64,000 nt of DNA from Lysinibacillus fusiformis (GTDB lineage: Bacteria > Bacillota > Bacilli > Bacillales_A > Planococcaceae): NCBI RefSeq assembly GCF_002845985.1, contig NZ_PDFK01000008.1, positions 1-64,000 of the forward strand. The letters run 5' to 3'. The notes beneath the pieces are model-generated. The model ran no database searches. It saw nothing but the letters and a program-made list of their open reading frames with translations, and was not told the origin of the DNA. Made by a program: the position numbers and the translations under genes. Of this stretch, positions 24,711 through 34,750 are shown one piece after another; the first letter of the stretch is position 1; each line of letters starts with the position of its first letter.

Positions 24711-26579
24711 TTAATTCCCCTGTCTCACTATTTTATAGAACGAACGCACGGTAAAGATATAATAAATAAAGTAAATAGCTGAATATGCAACAATCCACAA
24801 CATAACTGGCTTTGTAATATTCATACCAAATAGCTGTGAAAATGCTAGTAACGCAAAAGCACTATGCACAATGCCGACGATAAGTGGAGCACTAAAGATC
24901 ACAGCCACCTGTCCTGCAACTGTCTTTAAAATTTGCTTACTATTCACACCAATTTTATTTAATATAGCGTATTTCGCCTGATCTTCCTCAGCTTCCGTTA
25001 AAATTTTGAAATAGATAATACTGCCTGTTGCCGCTAGGAAAACGAGACCTAAGAAGCTTCCCACAAACAATAGTGCACCAACTGTTGCTAAACCATCCTC
25101 ATAGCTTTGTGGAACACTAGAGAAAGTTTCTTGTTGTTCAGTAGGTAATTGTTTATAAATATCTTGTGAAACGTTCTGTTGTTTCAAATCATTGTCCAAT
25201 CCAACAACCTGCATGATGAGCTCTTCGGCATTTGTAGTCGCAAATTCCTGATCATTCACAACGAGTACTGTTCCCGCTGCTATAAAGTTTAGCACGCTTT
25301 CCTTGTACATTTTCTCTACATGGAAGGAATCTCCGTTTTGTAGCTTAAAGTCCTCACCCGTAAAATCATGTGAAAATCGTTCATCATAGGCTGCATCAAG
25401 TAAAACTGTAGAGCCATCTGCAATGTGCAGTTCTTCATCCTTACCTTGTAATTTCGCTAAACGATTATAATCAGATTCCTTCAATAATGTATATTCGAAA
25501 AACGAGAATTCATTATCAACACGTAAATTTTTCACAGCCACTGCTTCATTATATAAGACATCTTCTTGAGAAAATTCTACTGTCTCGCCTTTCCACATAA
25601 ATGTATTTGGCAGCATCTGACGCACACTTGCTTCTGCATTGTAATACATGCCGAAGACACCGCCACCTGCTGTAATCGTTGTTGCACTTAAAATTGCAAT
25701 GATCGACAGCGATTTAGCATTAGCTCGAATACGATATAATAACTGAGAAACACCGATTAAATTTAAGCCTTTCCATGACCATGATGTGGCTTTTTTTAAT
25801 GCTGTTAACACAAAAACACTCACACTATGGAATAAAAGATATGTTCCTGCAATCGTTACACCTATGACCATTAATGGCGTACCTAACATAGTGAAGAATT
25901 TCCATATTTCACTCGTAAACATATCAGAGGCAGCTGTATAATATCCAAATGCAATTAGCGCAGTACCGAGTAAAGCAGCTACTAAAGAGGCACGTGGAAT
26001 TTGCTCACCCTGTTTGTCAGCGTGAAATAAATCAATTAGCTTAAATTGATAAATAACACGATAGCCTTGCAATGATGTGAATAAAAACAGTAGTGTAAAT
26101 ATGCCAGTCGTATTAATTAATGCCTCCATCGAAAATGTCAGACTACCAACCACTTCATAGCCCATTAAGCGTACTAAGATCATTAACAGCCCTTGTGACA
26201 TAAAGAACCCTAGAATGATACCAAGTATTAGAGAAACAAGTCCTATAACTAAATTCTCAAAAAAGAGCATTAAGCCAATTTTTTGCTTACGCACACCTAG
26301 CAATGAATAGAGGGCTACTTCCTTTTTCCGCTTCTTCATAAAAAATGAATTGGAATAGGCCATAAAGATGACAATAAAGAATAATAGCACTACTGACGAT
26401 GCACTCATCAATCCCTTTATTTGTTGTGATGATTGTTTTAAGGCCGAAAGATCATCATTATATTTGAGCGTCACAAATGTAAAGTAAATAACGATACTAA
26501 ATACCATCGAGGCAATATATAAAAAGTAATTCGACAAATTGCGTTGAATATTTTTGCGCGCTAAACTAAATAACGTCAT
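24711..26579 (-). CDS. yxdM: Bce/Yxd-type peptide-resistance ABC permease
   Basis: A 622-residue FtsX/BceB-type permease with ten predicted membrane segments. A large extracellular domain of about 190 residues (about 310-500) lies between TM7 and TM8, the hallmark of peptide-antibiotic sensing/detoxifying transporters. The N-terminal LARKNIQRNLSNYFLY and FMKKRKKEVALYSLLGVRK segments are typical. It overlaps the ATPase gene by 14 bases. In this family it removes antimicrobial peptides from their lipid targets and signals flux to a BceS-type kinase. No such kinase is adjacent here. Confidence 0.9.
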   Translation of the reverse strand: MTLFSLARKNIQRNLSNYFLYIASMVFSIVIYFTFVTLKYNDDLSALKQSSQQIKGLMSASSVVLLFFIVIFMAYSNSFFMKKRKKEVALYSLLGVRKQKIGLMLFFENLVIGLVSLILGIILGFFMSQGLLMILVRLMGYEVVGSLTFSMEALINTTGIFTLLFLFTSLQGYRVIYQFKLIDLFHADKQGEQIPRASLVAALLGTALIAFGYYTAASDMFTSEIWKFFTMLGTPLMVIGVTIAGTYLLFHSVSVFVLTALKKATSWSWKGLNLIGVSQLLYRIRANAKSLSIIAILSATTITAGGGVFGMYYNAEASVRQMLPNTFMWKGETVEFSQEDVLYNEAVAVKNLRVDNEFSFFEYTLLKESDYNRLAKLQGKDEELHIADGSTVLLDAAYDERFSHDFTGEDFKLQNGDSFHVEKMYKESVLNFIAAGTVLVVNDQEFATTNAEELIMQVVGLDNDLKQQNVSQDIYKQLPTEQQETFSSVPQSYEDGLATVGALLFVGSFLGLVFLAATGSIIYFKILTEAEEDQAKYAILNKIGVNSKQILKTVAGQVAVIFSAPLIVGIVHSAFALLAFSQLFGMNITKPVMLWIVAYSAIYFIYYIFTVRSFYKIVRQGN

Positions 26580-27333
26580 TTACTCCACCCCCGATGCTAG
26601 ACAGCACCTGCAAGATCTCTTGGAAAAATTGCTTCCTTGTTAGAGTCCCACGTTGAATTTCCTTAGAAAGCTGTCCATCTTGAATAAATAGTATCCGCTG
26701 GCAGAAGCTAGCTGCAAAAGCATCATGGGTAACCATCATAATCGTTGCGGCTTGAGATTGGTTTAGATCGCTTAAGCTTTCTAGTAAATCTGTTGCAGAT
26801 TTTGAATCAAGTGCACCTGTAGGCTCATCCGCAAAGATTAGCTTTGGCTCTGTCACTAATGCTCGTGACGACGCAGTACGCTGCTTTTGTCCTCCTGAAA
26901 TTTGATAAGGATATTTATCAAGCAAGTCACTTATACCAAATAATGCAGCAATCCGCTCAACCCTTGCGTTGATAGCCTTTGTTGGCATCTTCGCAATAGC
27001 TAGTGGTAAAACAATATTTTCTCGCACTGTCAAAGAATCGAGTAAATTATAATCTTGAAAAATAAATCCTAAATTATCGCGACGAAAATCCGCTAATTCG
27101 GCATCCTTCATACGTGCTAAATTAGTATTCCCAATAATTATTTCACCAGTCGTTGGCGTATCAATCGTTGCTAATACATTTAAAAGGGTAGATTTCCCGG
27201 CTCCAGAAGGACCCATTACACCAACAAACTCTCCTTTTTCTACTTCAAATGATATATTCGATAGCGCTGTAAAAGTATTTGCGCCTTTGCCGTAAGTTTT
27301 TCCAACGTTTTGTACCTTTAATAATGGCGTCAT
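26566..27333 (-). CDS. yxdL: Bce/Yxd-type ABC transporter ATP-binding protein
   Basis: A 255-residue ATPase with Walker A ([10 protein letters not shown]), signature SGGQKQR, Walker B ([12 protein letters not shown]) and H-loop ([13 protein letters not shown]). It is close to BceA/YxdL/PsdA. It is the first gene of the operon and has AGAGGTG ahead of the start. Upstream are two 14-base direct repeats and a TATACT -10 element, which suggest response-regulator control. Confidence 0.92.
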   Translation of the reverse strand: MTPLLKVQNVGKTYGKGANTFTALSNISFEVEKGEFVGVMGPSGAGKSTLLNVLATIDTPTTGEIIIGNTNLARMKDAELADFRRDNLGFIFQDYNLLDSLTVRENIVLPLAIAKMPTKAINARVERIAALFGISDLLDKYPYQISGGQKQRTASSRALVTEPKLIFADEPTGALDSKSATDLLESLSDLNQSQAATIMMVTHDAFAASFCQRILFIQDGQLSKEIQRGTLTRKQFFQEILQVLSSIGGGVNDVI

Positions 27334-27360
27334 ATACGCTCACCTCTTCTTTCTGACTTT

Positions 27361-27408
27361 AGTATACGACCTCAAACTTACAACAAATTTGTCGCAAGCT
27401 TACAGCAA
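27361..27408 (-). promoter_or_regulatory. Direct-repeat regulator site and -10 of yxdLM-yxeA
   Basis: On the minus strand TTGCTGTAAGCTTG (27395-27408) and TTGTTGTAAGTTTG (27373-27386) are direct repeats 22 bases apart, two helical turns, with 12 of 14 bases identical. TATACT (27361-27366) follows as a -10 with no proper -35. This is the layout expected for activation by an OmpR-family regulator. Confidence 0.65.
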
Positions 27409-27499
27409 CCTTAAATCAATCGCTAGTTTTCGATTAATTCATACGTTTTATCGAAGCCATTCCCTTTTGTATTCCCCAACTTTTAAAATTGATTGACAT

Positions 27500-27541
27500 A
27501 AAAAAAGATTCATACACAAATAACTGTGCATGAACCATTTT
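27500..27541 (-). terminator. Terminator after glutathione peroxidase
   Basis: On the minus strand GGTTCATGCACA pairs with TGTGTATGAATC around a 6-base loop, followed by TTTTTTTATG. Confidence 0.85.
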
Positions 27542-27544
27542 AAT

Positions 27545-28021
27545 CTATTGTTCTAAAACCTTTTGAATATCGTCCTCAAAGCTACTTGGCTTATCTGCTG
27601 AGGCGTAGCGCCCTACAACCTCACCATTGCGATTTACAAGGAATTTTGTAAAATTCCACTTCACGCTACTGCCTAAAAATCCTTTGGAGTGAGAAGTTAG
27701 ATAATCGAAAATAGGATGTGCTTCTTTTCCATTTACCTTAACTATCTCATGCATCGGGAAAGTCACTCCATATGTCAGACGACACTGTGATGCAGCTTCT
27801 TCAGCAGTCGCTAGCTCTTGTTTAAATTGATTTGAAGGGAAACCAAGTACCACAAGACCTTCCTCCTGATATTTTTCATAAAGACCTTCTAATTCTTCAA
27901 ATTGCGGTGTAAAGCCACATTTGGAGGCTGTATTGACAATTAGCAAAGGCTTTCCCTTATAACGTTCGAGGCTATAGACAGTACCATCTTCTAAAGTTAC
28001 GTTAATATCATAAATGCTCAT
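27545..28021 (-). CDS. Glutathione-peroxidase-family thiol peroxidase
   Basis: A 158-residue enzyme from MSIYDINVTL; AGGAGG lies 7 bases before the ATG at 28021, while an upstream ATG (28081) would intrude into the preceding gene. The peroxidatic Cys35 is in VNTASKCGFTPQ. Gln is in GFPSNQF and Trp/Asn in KWNFTKFLV, completing the catalytic tetrad. Bacterial Cys-GPx enzymes of this type usually draw electrons from thioredoxin or bacillithiol rather than glutathione. It is 14 bases behind a CoA-disulfide reductase-like gene, which suggests a joint thiol-redox operon. Confidence 0.93.
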   Translation of the reverse strand: MSIYDINVTLEDGTVYSLERYKGKPLLIVNTASKCGFTPQFEELEGLYEKYQEEGLVVLGFPSNQFKQELATAEEAASQCRLTYGVTFPMHEIVKVNGKEAHPIFDYLTSHSKGFLGSSVKWNFTKFLVNRNGEVVGRYASADKPSSFEDDIQKVLEQ

Positions 28022-28035
28022 CTTTCTACCTCCTA

Positions 28036-29370
28036 TTATAAACGTCCATTCATTCGTGCCACCTGCTGTAATGGGTCCCAAACACCATTGAACGGTGGTG
28101 CATAGGCTAAATCTAAATCTAGTAAATCAGGTAATGTCATTTTACTATACAATGCCGTAGCAAATACATCGATACGCTTATCAACTCCTGCTGGACCTAC
28201 GATTTGTGCGCCTAATAGCAGCTGGTCCCGCTTGCGAACAACCACCTTAATATACATACGTTGTGCACCTGGATAATAGCCAGCAATATGACGTGCAGAT
28301 AGTTTAAATGCCTCATAGTCAAAGCCAAGCTCTTTCGCCTTACGCTCATTGATGCCTGTCGTAGCAATGGTTAAATTGAAAAACTTTAAGATAGAAGTTC
28401 CCACGATTCCTCTAAACGGCGCAAACTTGCCTGACATATTAAGGCCTGCTAAACGACCTTGCTTATTAGCAGTCGTTCCTAAAGGTACGTAATCTAAACG
28501 CTCCTTCACAATATTAAAATGGGTTGCACAATCTCCTGCTGCATAAATATTTTCAATAGAAGTCTCTAAATGGCGATTCACAATAATTGCTCCATTTTTC
28601 GCAAGTGCTATTCCAGTATTCTTTAAAAACTGCGTATTTGGTTGAATGCCTGAAGCGACAATCACTAAATCTGTTTCTAAAATACTGTTATCTGTGACGA
28701 CACGCTCGACCCGTTTACTCCCTTCAAATGCTTCCACACTTGTATTTAATAAGAGTTCCACATCGTTCTTTTTTGCTTCCTCATGAACATGTTGGGCAAG
28801 CTCTTCATCTAAAATTCGTGCTACATGGCTTCCTCGTTGAACTAGCCTTACTTTTTTCCCGCAGGCGTGTAGCGTTTCAGCCATTTCTAATCCAATATAG
28901 CCACCACCTATGATGGTTACCTGTTCAATATCTGGCGTTAAATCAGCCAGTAAATCCTCCAACTGAGGAATCGTTTTTACCGTGTGGATACCTTCTAATT
29001 CAATCCCCTCTTGCACAGGTACTACTGGACTAGCTCCCGTAGCAATAAGAAGCTTATCATAGGGAATCTCAAATGCTTCACCACTCGCCTGTGTCCCCGT
29101 AATAAATTTCTTCTCTATATCTACATTTTCTACCTCATAGCCAACTCTTGCATCAATGCCATACTTATCTCTAAAAGTCTCGACATCTCGTGCAATTAAA
29201 CGTTTGGTTGATGAAATACGTCCATCTACAACATAAGGCAATCCACATTGCCCATATGAATAAATAAAACCACGTTCTAAAGTAGTTATTTCTGCCCCTG
29301 GCACATTACGATAGATTTCCATTGCTGCAGACATACCTGCAGCATCTCCCCCAATGATGACGTATTTCAT
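28036..29370 (-). CDS. CoA-disulfide reductase-like FAD/NAD(P)-dependent oxidoreductase
   Basis: A 444-residue flavoenzyme of the single-cysteine CoADR/NADH oxidase/NADH peroxidase group. It has an N-terminal FAD motif (VIIGGDAAGMSAA), redox Cys42 in SYGQCGLPYVV, a second Rossmann motif for NAD(P)H (VTIIGGGYIGLEMAE), and the FAD block NIYAAGDCATH. The C-terminal dimerisation domain follows (about 330-444). The SYxxCGLPY motif fits CoA-disulfide reductase better than Npr/Nox, but the substrate cannot be fixed by reading. It is the first gene of the pair with the GPx-type peroxidase. Confidence 0.88.
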   Translation of the reverse strand: MKYVIIGGDAAGMSAAMEIYRNVPGAEITTLERGFIYSYGQCGLPYVVDGRISSTKRLIARDVETFRDKYGIDARVGYEVENVDIEKKFITGTQASGEAFEIPYDKLLIATGASPVVPVQEGIELEGIHTVKTIPQLEDLLADLTPDIEQVTIIGGGYIGLEMAETLHACGKKVRLVQRGSHVARILDEELAQHVHEEAKKNDVELLLNTSVEAFEGSKRVERVVTDNSILETDLVIVASGIQPNTQFLKNTGIALAKNGAIIVNRHLETSIENIYAAGDCATHFNIVKERLDYVPLGTTANKQGRLAGLNMSGKFAPFRGIVGTSILKFFNLTIATTGINERKAKELGFDYEAFKLSARHIAGYYPGAQRMYIKVVVRKRDQLLLGAQIVGPAGVDKRIDVFATALYSKMTLPDLLDLDLAYAPPFNGVWDPLQQVARMNGRL

Positions 29371-29383
29371 TCTACAAGCCCCC

Positions 29384-30529
29384 TTATTTTTTCCTTGTTG
29401 CCATTAAATCTGCATATTGATCGATATACAAACGTCGTTTTCCTCCACTTACGATGACACGTATTATATGGATGGCTATAATCATTGTAAGTGCAAAACC
29501 TGCTGTTGCGGCTAGTAGAGAAATGACAATTTGCAGAACATAAAATGATGAATCCATATTTAATTGAATACTACCAAACGTTGAAATGGCTTCGAATAGA
29601 CTAGCCGTAGCGACAATAGCGATACAGCGACGCCACGATTGCTTTACAATACTTTTGCCATTCTTGTTGGCCATTGTAAAACGCATAATCTTCATACCTA
29701 GCGTTGCACCATTCATCATACTTGGGATCACGCCAAAGAGGATCATGTACAAGACCATGTTCACCAAGAACTCGAATGTACCACTATACCCTGTCAGACC
29801 GCCAACCATAATCCATATCATTTGTGCGATACATAAATCAATGACGAGTGCCAGCAAAATAGAGATGGGCTTAACAATATCCATTTTTTCCATTTCAGCA
29901 GCTTTTGCCTCAACCTCTTCATGCGAAGGGAATAGTGCCCATATGATTGGTGCTAAAAAGAATCCTAGTAACGCGCCTACACTGTTCAGTAATAAATCGT
30001 CCACATCAAAGATGCGGTAGGCACAATTAAAGATGCCGTAAATACCTGTTCTTTGTGTGACCTCATAAAACAATGTTAGCAAAAAGCTAATTAAAAATGC
30101 ACGTTTCCAGTACCTTCTTTCTTTAAGAAAATATCGCAAGTAAACGCCAAACGGCATCAGTAGCAAGAAATTAAAGAACGCTTGAAAAAATGCCTGCTGT
30201 TTCGTTATAGCAAGCCATGTAGAGGGATTTGTTACTACAACCCCGCTGTCCTTTAAAATATCCTCAACAAATTGAAAAAGTCGCAAATTAGTATGAACAG
30301 TGTCTGCGGATTGGAGTGAGCATGTATCTCTTGTAGATGGAAATGGCAGTAATACTAAACATAGTGCGGATAAAAAATAAAAAATAAATGAGAACATAAT
30401 AATGGTTTTGGACATAGATAAATATCCATATTTACGATACGTATAAATAAGCCATGGAATAAAAAGTACAAATGATAAAATAATCGTTATAAAAAACGCT
30501 ATTAAAATGGAATCTGTGTAAGTTGACAT
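29384..30529 (-). CDS. VanZ-family membrane protein with RDD domain
   Basis: A 381-residue polytopic membrane protein from MSTYTDSILI; GAGAGGTG lies ahead of the ATG at 30529, and the 24 residues upstream look untranslated. Residues about 1-200 form a VanZ-like domain (VLLPFPSTRD, FFNFLLLMPFGVYLRYF, FDVDDLLLNSVGALLG). Residues about 225-370 form an RDD domain (GATLGMKIMRFTMANKNG). VanZ itself gives low-level teicoplanin resistance; the role of this two-domain form is unknown. It is 14 bases upstream of the CoADR gene on the same strand, so it may share that transcript. Confidence 0.85.
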   Translation of the reverse strand: MSTYTDSILIAFFITIILSFVLFIPWLIYTYRKYGYLSMSKTIIMFSFIFYFLSALCLVLLPFPSTRDTCSLQSADTVHTNLRLFQFVEDILKDSGVVVTNPSTWLAITKQQAFFQAFFNFLLLMPFGVYLRYFLKERRYWKRAFLISFLLTLFYEVTQRTGIYGIFNCAYRIFDVDDLLLNSVGALLGFFLAPIIWALFPSHEEVEAKAAEMEKMDIVKPISILLALVIDLCIAQMIWIMVGGLTGYSGTFEFLVNMVLYMILFGVIPSMMNGATLGMKIMRFTMANKNGKSIVKQSWRRCIAIVATASLFEAISTFGSIQLNMDSSFYVLQIVISLLAATAGFALTMIIAIHIIRVIVSGGKRRLYIDQYADLMATRKK

Positions 30530-30712
30530 ATAAGCACCTCTCTCTTTAAAATGCCCGTTTTTATGAACACTAAAACTAAGTTTAGTTCTCCAATACAACA
30601 TATTTATTTCAGTAAGCTTACATAATCCTTAATTCAATCAAATATGGCTGATACGTACGAGGAGTAGTTAATCTAAAGAAATCATGTCCTGTGGCAGCTA
30701 CTACAACAAAAT

Positions 30713-30750
30713 AAAAAACAGGTAAAGAATATACTCTCTACCTGCTCCCA
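30713..30750 (-). terminator. Terminator after DUF6509-like gene
   Basis: On the minus strand GCAGGTAGAGA pairs with TTCTTTACCTGT (one or two mismatches) and is followed by a T run. Confidence 0.75.
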
Positions 30751-30754
30751 TTTA

Positions 30755-31042
30755 TTATAATTTAGCAATTTCTTCTTTACAGAATGTCAGAATTTCCTCT
30801 AGTTCATCATCCTCTAAAGCAAAATCTAAGTATTCACCTTCAGCCTTTTCCAGAATGAAGTAATTTAAAATAAATGGCGATTCGCCCTTTTCACCGATGA
30901 GGACACGAATTTCAATGCCAGCTTCGTGATATAATTCGTCCTCTTCATCAATTTCTACATCCAAAATAAATTCATAGCGCTTACCCTCAATAATATTTGT
31001 AGGGTCTAAAATTTCTTCCATTGTGAATTGTGTAATTTCCAT
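30755..31042 (-). CDS. Small acidic DUF6509-like protein
   Basis: A 95-residue very acidic cytoplasmic protein (IDEEDELYHEAGIEIRVL, ALEDDELEEILTFCKEE). The N-terminus MEITQFTMEEILDPTNIIEG and the FILDVEI segment resemble the DUF6509 family of Firmicutes as I recall it. A good ribosome binding site (AAAGGAG) precedes it. Function is unknown. It is monocistronic and faces away from the alaX-like gene. Confidence 0.7.
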   Translation of the reverse strand: MEITQFTMEEILDPTNIIEGKRYEFILDVEIDEEDELYHEAGIEIRVLIGEKGESPFILNYFILEKAEGEYLDFALEDDELEEILTFCKEEIAKL

Positions 31043-31199
31043 TGTTCTAGCTCCTTTTTCTTTAGCTGTTCCTTTTTATATTAAATCAATTTCAGCATGG
31101 GTCAACTAGAAAAGCCGTATACACGTGTAAGTAATTATGCCAGAATAAAATGGAATTGTTTTAGAATTAAGAATCCCTACATAAAAAGGAGGCTTTTTC

Positions 31200-32378
31200 A
31201 TGAAAGAGCTATTATATTATCAAGACGTTATGTTACACGAGTTTAATGCTAATTTTGTAAGCAAAGGAATGGATGAAGCTGGTCGTCATTATGTTGTCCT
31301 ATCCAATACCGCATTCTATCCAACTGGTGGCGGACAGCCTCACGATACAGGCACTTTGAATAATGTAGATGTCATAGATGTTGAAAAAGTGGATGATGAA
31401 ATTCGTCACTATATTCAAGGAGATCCATCAACTTTAGACGGTGTAGTACGTGGCAAAATCAATTGGTCAAGACGATTCGATCATATGCAGCAGCATGCTG
31501 GACAACATATTTTAACAGCGGCATTTATAGAGCTTTTTAATGCACAGACTGTAAGCTTTCACCTAGGTAGTGAGCAGGTCACAATTGATATTGCTATAGA
31601 TACGCTGACTGAACAGCAGCTTGCAGCGGCGGAAGCAAGAGCCAATGACATCATTTTAGAAAATCGTCCAATTCAAACAACATGGATTACAGAAAATGAG
31701 CTTGTTAACTATAATCTTCGGAAAGAAGTTGCTGTGACGGGGGACATTCGACTGGTCATTATCCCTGATTTTGATTATAACGGCTGTGGTGGCACTCATC
31801 CAACATCCACAGGGCAGGTCAGTGCTATTAAAATACTAAGCACTGAAAAAATGAAAGGCAATGTGCGCGTTTCTTTTGTCTGTGGACAACGTGTTTTAGC
31901 CGAGCTTGCCATGCGGAAAAAAGTATTAGCAGATGTTGCTCGACAATTAAGTGTTCCAGAGATTGAGGCTGCTACAGCACTTACAAAAGTTCTATCTGTC
32001 CAAAAAACTACGGAGAAAGCACTTGCTACTGCGAAAGAGGAGTTACTAACTTACGAAGCAAAGGCACTGGTGGCTAATAGTGAAGGTGTAGTAACGACTG
32101 CTTTTCATCAACGAACAATGCAGGAGCTACAAAAAATCGCTCGTCTGATTGTCTCTGACCAGTCAGATGCTATGACCTTACTAGTTTCTGAAAATGAAGG
32201 CAAACTACAATTTGTTGCAGCAAAAGGTAAAAATGTTACCAAAAGCATGAAAGATATTGCCGCGAAGGCATTACCTCTTATTAATGGTAAGGGCGGCGGA
32301 AGTGACCAAATGGTCCAAGGCGGTGGCGATTGTATGATTTCCAAAGAAGAACTACTGCTAGCTATGGAAAAAGCTTAA
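31200..32378 (+). CDS. Alanyl-tRNA editing protein AlaX, long (DHHA1) form
   Basis: A 392-residue stand-alone editing protein that hydrolyses mischarged Ser-tRNA(Ala) or Gly-tRNA(Ala). The N-terminal part (FYPTGGGQPHDTG) resembles the AlaRS editing core. The zinc site is HAGQH (about 99-103) with CGGTH (about 197-201). A coiled coil (about 240-290) and a DHHA1-like C-terminus (GKGGGSDQMVQGGGD) follow, making this the long AlaX-L type. AAGGAGG precedes the ATG. It is monocistronic. Confidence 0.92.
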   Translation: MKELLYYQDVMLHEFNANFVSKGMDEAGRHYVVLSNTAFYPTGGGQPHDTGTLNNVDVIDVEKVDDEIRHYIQGDPSTLDGVVRGKINWSRRFDHMQQHAGQHILTAAFIELFNAQTVSFHLGSEQVTIDIAIDTLTEQQLAAAEARANDIILENRPIQTTWITENELVNYNLRKEVAVTGDIRLVIIPDFDYNGCGGTHPTSTGQVSAIKILSTEKMKGNVRVSFVCGQRVLAELAMRKKVLADVARQLSVPEIEAATALTKVLSVQKTTEKALATAKEELLTYEAKALVANSEGVVTTAFHQRTMQELQKIARLIVSDQSDAMTLLVSENEGKLQFVAAKGKNVTKSMKDIAAKALPLINGKGGGSDQMVQGGGDCMISKEELLLAMEKA

Positions 32379-32387
32379 TTCTACTAT

Positions 32388-32427
32388 GAAAAAGGAGCCG
32401 TCATTATGAGACAGCTCCTCCTTTTTA
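32388..32427. terminator. Bidirectional terminator between alaX-like and chemoreceptor genes
   Basis: AAAAAGGAGC pairs with GCTCCTccTTTTT between two convergent genes, with A/T runs on both sides. Confidence 0.82.
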
Positions 32428-34437
32428 ATACTTAAATTTTTGAATGGCTCCATATAACCGTTTCGCCATTTCTGATAGTTTTTCAGTTTGACCGTTCATC
32501 GTTTCTACTGTATTCAACTGTTCTGTTGTTGCATCTGTTACCTCATGCACATAATCACTTGCTGCATGTGCGGTTGCTGCCATTTCTTCCATAGATGCTG
32601 AAACTTCCTCTGTATTTGCAGACATTTGTTCAGCTGAAGCGTTCATTTCTTCAATTTGACCTGCTATCTCACCTACCGCTCGAACCATTTCCTCAAAACG
32701 TTCACCAACTGCCTCAATAGAAGCTAATCCGCGTTCAACATGAACTTCGCCCGATTCTGCCGCCTTTACTACCTCTAATGTGTAGGATTGAACGCTTTCA
32801 ATTAATACATTAATTTTGGTAGCTGACTCTGCCGTCTGCTCCGAAAGCTTGCGAACTTCATCCGCTACAACAGCAAATCCTTTACCTGCCTCTCCTGCAC
32901 GAGCTGCTTCGATGGAGGCATTCAATGCTAATAAATTTGTTTGATCAGAAATATCTGTAATCATTTTAGAAATTAAACTAATTTCCTCTGACTCTCTTTC
33001 TAGCTTGTGAATAATTGTTAGCTCAGCTGTTGTCCCCTCCTGAATCTCATTCATACGGCGCATAGATTGCTGGACAGCTTCATTGCTCTCACTAATTTTC
33101 TGGGAAATAAAATCTGTATTGCAGGCAATAGCTGAGGCTACTTCGGCAACATTTTGTATACCCATAGCCATTTGTTCCATTGCAGAGGCACTTTCTTCTG
33201 CCATCACGGTTTGACTCTGTGCCCCCCTGTCTACTTCACTGATTGCACTAGCTATTTGCTTAGAATGCTTTGTCACAGCAGTGACATCTCCCATTAAATC
33301 ACACGAGGCTTCATTCACTGCAGTTGCTTCCTGACTCACTTTCGCTACCATTTCTCGCATATTATCAATCATGCGATCTAATGCACGCGCCATTGTCCCC
33401 ATCTCATCAATACGCTTTAAATACTTCTCAGGGATCTCCTGTGTAAAGTCACCTTCTGATAAGCCTTCACTAATACGAAGCACATGACGAAGTGGTCTAC
33501 TGACCGAACGTGAAATAGCAAATGAGATGAATAGTCCTAGTATCGAAACAATGATGGTCGTGACAATAAAGTTCGTCTTAAGCTTAGAAAGTCCTGAGAA
33601 CATCTCATTTTCTAATGCAATAACCCCCATTTTCCAACCATTATCAAGGGTATGGTAGCCCATTAAGTTCGTACCAGCATCCTCTGTTTCGAACGAAAAA
33701 TAGCCACTTTCATTGGTAATCATTTCTTTTGCAGCTAATGCCCTGCCCGTCATAACACCTGTTTCTTCCGCTTCTTCGATTGGATTATTTTGCTCCTTCA
33801 CATAGGAATGATTATTATGTCCAATAATCGTTCCTTGAGCATCCAGCATAAATGCATAGCCACTGTCTCCAACCTTAATGTCCTCGACAATATTAGATAA
33901 ATAATAACCATCAATACGAGCCAATAATAGTGCTTTTTCACCTGTAGCTGTAGTAATTGGTGAAACAATTAAAATAACTGGCTCGCCGGTTACACGGCTA
34001 ATCGTTATTTCAGACATGACAGACTTGCCAGTAAAACCTTCTTTTACATAATCACGATCGCCTAATTCAGCAGTTGTATCATCTAGATAATGGGCTACCC
34101 CATCAGCTTTTATAATGCCAAAACCTAAGTAGTTCTTATTATTAGCAAGGCGTTTTGACAAATATTGTTTTTGTTTTTCAAAGTCCATACTACGAACTGC
34201 CTCTTGCTCTGCGATTGCTTCTACCTCTACCAGTGTTAGTTGGAAGTGTTCTTCTATGTATTGTGAAACATCCTCTGCTCTAGATACTAAATTGGATTCC
34301 ACTTGCTCATTCATTGCATTCGTACTATTGATCCAAGTAGATAGTCCAAGTGTGCCGCAAGTTACAAAAACAAGAGCAATAATTGCAATAATTAATTTAC
34401 CACCAATACCTTTTATCCACATATCCCTTTTTCTCAC
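32425..34437 (-). CDS. Methyl-accepting chemotaxis protein with dCache sensor
   Basis: A 670-residue chemoreceptor. TM1 at about 12-32, an extracellular dCache domain (about 35-275, with [17 protein letters not shown] and [19 protein letters not shown]), TM2 at about 285-305 and HAMP (about 306-360) precede the signalling domain. The hairpin tip is [20 protein letters not shown]. It passes a ligand signal to CheA/CheW. dCache receptors often bind amino acids or organic acids; the ligand here is unknown. No chemotaxis operon is in the window. Confidence 0.94.
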   Translation of the reverse strand: MRKRDMWIKGIGGKLIIAIIALVFVTCGTLGLSTWINSTNAMNEQVESNLVSRAEDVSQYIEEHFQLTLVEVEAIAEQEAVRSMDFEKQKQYLSKRLANNKNYLGFGIIKADGVAHYLDDTTAELGDRDYVKEGFTGKSVMSEITISRVTGEPVILIVSPITTATGEKALLLARIDGYYLSNIVEDIKVGDSGYAFMLDAQGTIIGHNNHSYVKEQNNPIEEAEETGVMTGRALAAKEMITNESGYFSFETEDAGTNLMGYHTLDNGWKMGVIALENEMFSGLSKLKTNFIVTTIIVSILGLFISFAISRSVSRPLRHVLRISEGLSEGDFTQEIPEKYLKRIDEMGTMARALDRMIDNMREMVAKVSQEATAVNEASCDLMGDVTAVTKHSKQIASAISEVDRGAQSQTVMAEESASAMEQMAMGIQNVAEVASAIACNTDFISQKISESNEAVQQSMRRMNEIQEGTTAELTIIHKLERESEEISLISKMITDISDQTNLLALNASIEAARAGEAGKGFAVVADEVRKLSEQTAESATKINVLIESVQSYTLEVVKAAESGEVHVERGLASIEAVGERFEEMVRAVGEIAGQIEEMNASAEQMSANTEEVSASMEEMAATAHAASDYVHEVTDATTEQLNTVETMNGQTEKLSEMAKRLYGAIQKFKY

Positions 34438-34750
34438 TTCTTCCGTTTTTAGCTATATTATTCGAATATTTATGCATAACTTCAGAGTAAAGTCACAAAA
34501 AGTAGAAGTCAACAAAAGTTTTCCAATATGATTAATAAATGTATAATAATACCATTTTCACTATTTATATAGTGCTAACAATTTTCTACAAATTTTTTAA
34601 TTCATAGATATAGTTTGCTATAGAAAGACAGAATACTCGCTACATTGGATGAAATTAAAACATTTTCCAATAAAAATTGATTATAATTCACAATTTTTGC
34701 TGATTATTAACAATAGGATCGGTTTAAAACATTTTGAGGGGAGGATTTCT
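34438..34750. other. AT-rich intergenic region between chemoreceptor and Tat operon
   Basis: This is the divergent promoter region. An in-frame ATG at 34649 would extend the next gene by 34 residues, but that stretch lacks a ribosome binding site and would bury the Tat signal, so I treat it as untranslated. No clear operator was recognised. Confidence 0.5.

Noticed and set aside
34413-34421. Single perfect DnaA box at the start of the chemoreceptor gene
   Set aside because: An isolated copy is expected by chance in a window of this size and base composition, unlike the cluster at 17688-17834.
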